From Chamaecrista fasciculata (Eukaryota; Streptophyta; Magnoliopsida; Fabales; Fabaceae): a stretch of DNA of 64,000 nucleotides. Location of the stretch: contig QANZ01045625.1 of assembly GCA_003254925.1 (NCBI GenBank), forward strand, positions 29,535 to 93,534, in the 5' to 3' direction. The notes beneath the pieces were generated by a model. That model had not been told where the DNA came from, made no database searches, and worked only from the letters and a program-made list of their open reading frames with translations. Shown here in pieces: positions 57,540 to 64,000 of this stretch (the first letter of the stretch is position 1; the number at the start of each line of letters is the position of its first letter). The position numbers and the translations under genes were made by a program.

Positions 57540-60500
57540 CTCCCCTTTTAAACTGAGGGGCAGACTTCTAACTCTGAGCTGATCTCTCATAAGCAAGAAA
57601 CGTGACTTGGGGAGAGGCTTTGTAAGAGCATCGGCAATTTGGTCCTTGGCTGAAATATGTGTAACTGCTACTGCTCCTTGACTGATCTTTTCTCTGACAA
57701 AATAAAGGTCAAGCTCAATATGTTTAGTACGTGAGTGAAGAACAGGGTTGGCTGACATAAGTACTGTGCTTAAATTGTCACAGTACACCACAGGAGGTTC
57801 TCTGCTCATAGAAAACTTCAGCTCATAAAGAAGGGATTTCAACCACATTAACTCAGCAACTGTCAAAGCTAATGATCTATATTCTGCCTCAGTAGAGGAC
57901 CTAGACACAACAGGTTGTTTTTTTGAGCTCCAAGACACCAAATTAGGACCAAAGTAAATGCAAAAACCAGAAGTAGACCTCCTATCAATGGGATCAGAGG
58001 CCCAATCCGCATCACACAAAGCTTTTAATCGAGGATGATGACAATGCTGCAAGTGAAGACCCATGTGTTTGGTGCCTTGCAAGTATCGGAGGATCCTTTT
58101 TACTGCTTGCCAGTGTTCTACCAAAGGTTGATGCATAAACTGACTCACTTTATTGACTGAAAAAGCTAGCTCAGGTCTAGTAACACACACATACTGTAAA
58201 GCACCAACAGTTGATCTATATAAGGGAGCATCATCAAATAAATCTGTACCTGAACTAAGCAATTTAGTACCAGCGACCATAGGAGTAGACTGTGGTTTTG
58301 CTTCTAGCATATGCACCCTTTTAAGCAAGTCAGTAATATACTTCGTTTGTGACAAAAGAAGACCATGAGAGGATGTCTGCTGCACTTGAATTCCTAAGAA
58401 ATAATGAAGATCCCCCATGTCTTTCAAAGCAAACTGTTGGTTAAGGCAAGTAATTAAATTCTGCACTTCAATTGGATTGCTCCCCGTGACAATAATATCG
58501 TCAACATAGACCAATACATACAAAAATGAGCCTGCTGCACTTTTGATAAAAAGAGAATGATCACATTTGGCATGCACAAAACCAAACTGATGTAGAGTAG
58601 AAGCCAATTTGGTAAACCATGCTCTTGGCGCCTGTCTAAGTCCATAAAGAGACTTATGCAGCTTGCACACCATAGTAGAAGAGCCCTTCTCAAAGCCAGG
58701 AGGTTGTACCATGTAAATATCCTCATTAATAATGCCATTGAGAAAGGCATTATTAACATCTAATTGCTTGATTGGCCACTTTTGAGACAATGCTATGGTA
58801 AGAACCACTCTAACAGTAACAGGTTTAACTACGGGGCTAAATGTCTCATTAAATTCAAATCCTGGTTGTTGAAGAAACCCCTTGGCCACTAATCTGGCCT
58901 TATATCTGTTAATGGTGCCATCTGCATTCTCTTTGAGTTTAAAAACCCATTTGCATCCAAGAGGTCTCTTACCAGGAGGCAATGGAACAATTGACCAAGT
59001 ATTGTTTTTAAGTAAAGCATTGTACTCATCCTGCATAGCAGACTTCCAATGCGCACTCTTTAATGCTTCAAACACAGAGTGAGGTTCCACAGTAGTCAAA
59101 AACACCTTAGGTTTGCGAATGCCATGCTTGCCTCGAGTCAGCATGGGATGTGTATTCATGACAGCAGCTGGAGAAATAGAAGATGGTGCAGGCAGCATGT
59201 GTCTAGTAGAAGAACTAGATGATGAAGGTGGAGAATTATCAGAGTTGGCCAGTAAATGTTGGGGAGAAGAAGAACCTGATGAAGTAGTGGATGGTGATGA
59301 TGAAGAATCATGTACAACAGCTGGAGAAGAAGCACTATCAGTAGGTACCTGCACATCATCAGAACTGGAAGCCACATTGTTAATAGTAACAGGTAAAACA
59401 CACATGGGTGGTGAAGGTGCAGAATGAGAAGATGAAGAAGAAGGCAATGTAACAACTGTGGATTGTGACATTGTAGAAGAAGATGAGAAAGGAAAATGAC
59501 CCTCATCAAACAAAACATCCCTTGAGATATAAATTCGACCACTAGCAGCAAGGCACTTATACCCCTTATGCTTTGGACTATAACCGATGAAAGTGCACTT
59601 TTGAGAGCGAAATTGTAACTTAGAAGTGTTATAAGGTTTGAGATTAGGAAAACAACAACAACCAAAGGTTCTTAACAAGGAGTAATCAGGTTTCATGTGA
59701 AATAATTTCTCAAACGGAGACTGTAAATCAAGGACTGGTGTAGGGAGCCTGTTTATAAGAAACACAGCAGTGGAAAATGCCTCATCCCAAAACTTCATAG
59801 GCATGGATGAATTAGCAAGTAGAGTGAGACCCATATCTACAATGTGCCTATGTTTTCTTTCAGCCAATCCATTTTGCTCAGGAGTGTGTGGACAAGAAAT
59901 TCTGTGTTTAATGCCATTTTGACTCAGAAAAGTACTCAAAGCCATGAATTCACCACCACCATCGGATTGAAAAGCTTTAATTTTAAGATTAAATTGATTT
60001 TCAACTAATGTTTTAAACTCAATGAAAGCACTAGCAACATCAGACTTGCGTTTCAGAAAATAGATCCAAGTGAAACGAGTATAATGATCAACAAAGTGCA
60101 CATAATAAGAAAATCCATTTGAAGAAGAAATTGAGGCTGGGCCCCAAACATCAGAGTGTATGAGTTCAAGTGGTGCAGAGCATTGATGCAAAGAATCAGA
60201 AAAGGGCAGTTTATGTAACTTGCCCAAACAACACGAAGAACAAAATGGTTGATGAGATTTATTTAACTGAGGTAGATTACATGCTTTTAAAACTGAATTT
60301 ACAACCATAGGAGAACAATGGCCTAGTCTACAATGCCATAAGGTAAAAACAGACTGTGGACACTGCCTAGACTGTAAAGTAGTAGACAAAGCATGTTTGG
60401 AAGCAGCCATGGAAGGTGGAAAAGAGACAGCAGTAGAAGAAGGTTGAACACTGAGATTGTCAAACATATATAATCCATCTTTAACAACTCCCCTGAGTAA

Positions 60501-61667
60501 AATCTTCCGAGTAGCCTGACATTTAACAAGACAATAGTGAGGATGAAACTAAAAAAAGACATTATTGTCAAGAGCAAATTGAGAAACACTCATTAGATTT
60601 TTCTTGGCTAAGGGAACATGCAAAAGAGAACGAAGAAATAAGGGATTGGAATGAGAGGACAGATGCACCTTAGCACAACCCACATGTGAAATATTTATAC
60701 CTGAACCTAGAGCTGTCAAAGTGGGTCAACCCGGCTCACACGGGTTGGCCCACCACGGGTTACGGCTCACGCGGGCTAGAATTTCTGGTGAGCCAGGATT
60801 ATGCCAACCCGGCTCACCATCTTGGTGAGCCGGGTTGGCTCACTTAACCCACCAAAATTTAAATTTTTTTTTAAATTCAATGTACATTTTTCCCAACCTG
60901 TTTTTTTTTTACAAAAAAAATTCAAACAAATCTAACTCTTGGCATTGTTCTTGAAGTGTTGTAAAATACATGGAAAACTCCACACATGCTAATTTTCGTT
61001 CCAACCTATTGTGTTTTTGGCCTGAGACCTATTTAATTCATTAAATATTACAAATTGCAATACAAAAGTCAAGGCCAATTCTTAAAATGCAGAAGCAAAG
61101 TGAGAGAGAGAGAGAGAGTGAGAGAGTGGGCAACTATGAGTTATTGTGACTTTTTGTGAGTGAATATAAAAAGTGAGATGTCAAGAGTAATTTGGGTTAG
61201 TGGAAGGCTTAAAATGAAATTAAGTTATTAGTTTTTTAATTTTAGAATTAATTTTTTTTTACATGGTGGGTTGGTGAGCCAACCCACCAACTCGCCGGTT
61301 TGGCTCACCATGGCTCGCGGGTTAGGTGAGCCAACCCACACGGGTTAAAATTATTGGTGAGCCAGGATTGCATCAACCCGGCTCACCATTTTTGCGGGTT
61401 AAACGGGTCCAACCCACGGGTTGGAACCCATTTTGACAGCTCTACCTGAACCATTAGCAAGATGAACTTGCTCAGTGCCATGATACTCAGCTGGACCTCC
61501 TAAAGCACTCAGGTTTGAGGTGAGATGATTGGAGGCTCCGGTGTCTGCATACNAGCTTAATCGACACTAGATGAGGGTCGAATTTAGAACTGGTGAGAGT
61601 GACAACACCAGAGCTGAGGGATGACGAAGACGAATCTGCAAGAGAGGCCATTTGATCGTTGGCTCCT
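57537..61667 (-). pseudogene. Copia polyprotein (protease to RNase H), broken
   Basis: From 60467 to 57537 there is one long frame of 976 codons. In order it has the HHCC zinc site of the integrase N-terminus (WHCRLGH, FCSSC), the D,D,E integrase core (HSDVWGP, QSDGGGEF, EQNGLAE), reverse transcriptase with LVYVDDIIV, and RNase H (DADWASD, SSTEAEYRS, YCDNLS). Upstream the frame continues through the pre-integrase segment but carries an in-frame TAG at 60551-60549. A hAT MITE splits it at 60708-61444. Before that lie the protease motif (DTGASNHLTS) and a short N-terminus starting at 61667 (MVSGANDQMASLAD), with the whole gag and zinc knuckle missing at the join near 61553, where the assembly has an N. 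Not functional as it stands. Confidence 0.9.
60708..61444. mobile_element. Non-autonomous hAT element inside the copia polyprotein
   Basis: The termini TAGAGCTGTCAAAGTGGGT and its inverse (ACCCATTTTGACAGCTCTA) are flanked by the perfect 8-bp duplication CCTGAACC (60700-60707 and 61445-61452). The subterminal DNA is filled with inverted 'aacccggctcacc/ggtgagccggg' units. 737 bp, no transposase. It is a different hAT family from the elements at 4819 and 21110. Confidence 0.92.
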
Positions 61668-61674
61668 GATACCA

Positions 61675-61897
61675 TAAAGGAGAATGAATATAATGATTGG
61701 CTTGCTTTATTAAATGAATAGTATTCCTATATATACAGACTCAATGGATATCTGCAACCCTAACAAACTGAGAAGGAAAATATAATACAAATAATAAATA
61801 AATGGACAGCTGTCCAAAACCAAGAGAATATCCTAACAAACTGGACACCTCACCTATACACCTCATCAGTATACATTCTCTATTACACTCCCTATTA
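61675..61897 (-). repeat. 5' LTR of the copia element
   Basis: 223 bp, followed on the minus strand directly by the primer-binding site at 61674-61662. Confidence 0.9.
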
Positions 61898-62854
61898 ATA
61901 ATTAGTACTATTGTTTATTTATTTATTTAGATTCCTCAACAACTATTATTAGAAGCCTTATTTATGTTCAAAATATTGTCCAACATTAAATTGAAACATA
62001 CTTCTATGCAAATATTCAAATTTGAATTCATAATTTTACTTTTGTTTTTGATGTTTGAAGGGGAAAAAAACCTGTAGCATGTGGCCATGTGGGCCTACAT
62101 TATTCAATTAGAAAAGCGTAAGCATACCTAACATGATAAAAAGAGAACAAGAATTAAAAGGAATGAAGAAATACTAGAAATATGAACAAATAAGAGATTT
62201 TCCGGATCATAATTTTAGAATATTCATTATCATGACAATAACGTATATGCATGCTTTATAACAACTATTTTGTATGCTTTAGTTTTCAATATTAAAAAAT
62301 CTCATTAATATACAAGAAAGAGAGAAGAATAATAAATACTAAACTAAAAGTAATTAATTATTGCCATCATAAAGGCGGGCATATCCAATTTCTTTCAAAG
62401 GGAGTATCTCACTTTTATAGCTACTTAACAAATTAAACAGAACTCATACAAATATATATGTTTTAAAAAAGCTTTTATATACTTTTTCTGTATATAAAAT
62501 AAAGAAAAATCGTATTTCGTCATTGAAAAATTGGTAGGGCTACCATGATCTAAGGAATGAATTAGATGTAGAACACATATTTTCAATTTCAAAGGCTTAA
62601 ACTTTTGACAAAGGTGCTGAAATAATGCCTTAATGTATGGTAAACTGAAAACTAAAGCTAACAGTCAAAAGGGTCCAAATTTCTTATATATGTAATGCTG
62701 CCATTATTATATGTACACATCAATAATAGAATCAATGTGCACCATATATATACATTATTGATAGTTTATACTTTATAGTTTGGAATTGACACTAATTATA
62801 ATTTTATTAAGCTGATTTTAAGAGTAATTATTGTATCTTTGTATCATAAAGCTA
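61898..62854. other. AT-rich intergenic DNA, nothing recognised
   Basis: Only short frames; no domain, RNA gene or repeat boundary could be supported. Confidence 0.5.
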
Positions 62855-63130
62855 CTCCCTCTGGTTCACAATATCTGTCATAATTTGGTGAATGCGCACA
62901 GATCAAGAAAATGATTAGTTCACCTTAAACTTAAAAAAATATAAGATAAAAAGACTATGTTACCCTTATTTGTTCTTTTCTATTTTCAAAGGATATTTAC
63001 TATTAAGAGAGAATAGGTAGGGATAAAATTGTAAAAAAATAATTAATGGTTTCTTAATTTTGTAAAACATCAAATATTTTGATATATAGAAATCTCCAAA
63101 ACTAAGGCAGTTATTGTGAATCAGAGGGAG
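62855..63130. mobile_element. Stowaway-type (Tc1/mariner) MITE
   Basis: The termini CTCCCTCTGGTTCACAATA and the inverse TATTGTGAATCAGAGGGAG are flanked by TA on each side (62853-62854 and 63131-63132). 276 bp and AT-rich, as expected of Stowaway MITEs. Confidence 0.85.
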
Positions 63131-63390
63131 TAATACACTAGGAATAGATTAATGATTTATGGATATTTTTTAATTTAGTAACAAAAAATGGAAATAATAC
63201 AAAGTGTCCTAAAAATTAGTACATTTTTGATTAATTATTTTAATCTTTTAATTAATTTAAGTTATTAAGAATTAACGAAAGCTAATTTTACACTAAGTTT
63301 TGCTAAACCTAATAAACAATGTACCAATAATTAAGGATTAAAACCTAATAAACAATGTACCAATAATTAAGGATGCGTTTAATTTGGCTA

Positions 63391-63536
63391 AGCCAAGCAT
63401 TAATCCTCCGCGGATCTATGCTCAATTTAAGGTTGCTGCTGCCCAATTGGTTGCTGCATACACAATGCGAGATTCAAACTTTCCACACTTGCTTAAGCGA
63501 TCTAATGAGCTCGACCACTAGACCAACCAAGCTTGG
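63391..63536 (-). mobile_element. tRNA-derived SINE with perfect 12-bp TSD
   Basis: On the minus strand: A box TTGGTCTAGTGGTCGAGC and B-box-like AGTTTGAATCTCGC, then a body sharing 'ccttaaattgagcatagatccgcgg' with the SINE at 1163-1350. Flanked by the perfect duplication TTAATTTGGCTA (63379-63390 and 63537-63548). Confidence 0.82.
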
Positions 63537-63605
63537 TTAATTTGGCTATTTTTTAAACAAATAACTTTTATTGTTGAAGAAGTATTTTTTTCTAATTTAA
63601 ATTAA

Positions 63606-64000
63606 GGGTAAATTACAATTTAGGGTCCTGTGGTTTGGCCCCATTTCAAGTAGGGTACATGTGGTTTGAAAAGTTTCATATTGGGGCCTGTGGTTTACGC
63701 CGTTTGCAAAATGGGGTCTAGGTGCTTTTCTCGGTTAAAAATAACGGTGCATGTTATTTTTATATACGGTGCTTTTCTCCCTTGCAACCAGGTCCCTGTT
63801 CAAATTACAATTTGGTCCCAACTGTTCATCATCTTCCACAAAATGGTCCCTGGTTCAACTCGAAATCCTCTCTCCCTCTTTCATTTTCACTCCGGCAGCC
63901 ACACACAGCGGGAAGAGGATGCTAAGAACACAGAAACACAACAAATCAACACAAGAAAATTGATGAAGAAGACAACGAAAACGAACCCAGAAAAATCGAA
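63606..64000 (+). repeat. Start of a GGGTAAATTACA-type long-TIR element, cut by the window end
   Basis: It opens GGGTAAATTACAATTTAGGG with repeated 'ggtcctgtggtttg' units, the same terminus as at 1494 and 44058. Downstream (63780-64000) the sequence becomes less AT-rich and resembles a captured leader or exon. The open frames at 63722-63963 show no known domain. Confidence 0.4.

Larger units (their letters stand above)
57317..61897 (-). mobile_element. Ty1/copia retrotransposon, recent, gag-deleted, with nested hAT MITE
   Basis: Two 223-bp LTRs (57317-57539 and 61675-61897) differ at one position (T at 57380, G at 61738), so insertion was recent. On the minus strand the primer-binding site TGGTATCAGGAGC (61674-61662) directly follows the 5' LTR, and a polypurine tract AAAAGGGGAG (57549-57540) precedes the 3' LTR. 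LTR ends read TAATAGG and CCTTTA rather than TG and CA, and no 5-bp duplication was found at the edges. Without the 737-bp MITE the element is about 3.8 kb, short for copia, because the gag region is absent. Confidence 0.92.

Overview
The window is nuclear DNA from a flowering plant, almost certainly a eudicot and probably a rosid (the rosid placement is weak). It is AT-rich, its genes carry short GT-AG introns, and it holds plant-specific families: a B-box factor, DUF26 and S-domain receptor kinases, a plant Ty1/copia element, TRIMs, MITEs and tRNA-derived SINEs. It is a draft assembly: there are two long N gaps (19305-19672, 39298-39683) and five single Ns (4549, 6879, 31789, 53695, 61553), several of which sit at suspicious joins.

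Layout. 1-1.1 kb: a BBX28/29-like B-box gene on the minus strand with its TATA box. 1.1-7 kb: repeats (SINE, SINE tail, long-TIR foldback element, hAT MITE). 7-10 kb: the gene for mitochondrial ribosomal protein mL43 (plus strand, three coding exons), with a decayed hAT/BED-type fragment in its 5'UTR intron. 11-16 kb: an apparently intact seven-exon cysteine-rich receptor-like kinase (CRK, minus strand) with a foldback element in intron 4 and a SINE just upstream of the start codon. 16-24 kb: AT-rich repeats, a TRIM, foldback elements and a second hAT MITE.

24-57 kb: a tandem array of G-type lectin S-domain receptor-like kinases, all on the plus strand. Copy A (24.1-26.8 kb) has lost the transmembrane and P-loop exons. 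Copy B (28.8-32.1 kb) looks intact. Copy C (40.6-46.1 kb) has a full reading frame but a Lys in place of the alpha-C Glu, and a 2.2 kb PIF/Harbinger-like element in intron 6. Copy D (48.8-52.3 kb) looks intact. Broken pieces of further units follow: a 5'-leader scrap at 52.98 kb, a signal-peptide-only fragment at 53.45 kb and a promoter-only remnant at 56.75 kb. Transposons interrupt the array, and because the units are paralogous, neighbouring copies supply the empty site for several insertions.

57.3-61.9 kb: a very young Ty1/copia element on the minus strand (LTRs differ at 1 of 223 positions). It lacks gag, carries an in-frame stop and has a 737-bp hAT MITE inside it. 61.9-64 kb: AT-rich DNA with a Stowaway MITE, a SINE with a perfect 12-bp target duplication, and the start of a long-TIR element.

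I see no bacterial-type or otherwise undescribed system. The interesting content is the birth, decay and transposon-driven remodelling of a receptor-kinase cluster. CRKs and S-domain kinases are plasma-membrane receptors often tied to defence and stress perception; no ligand or specificity can be read from this sequence.
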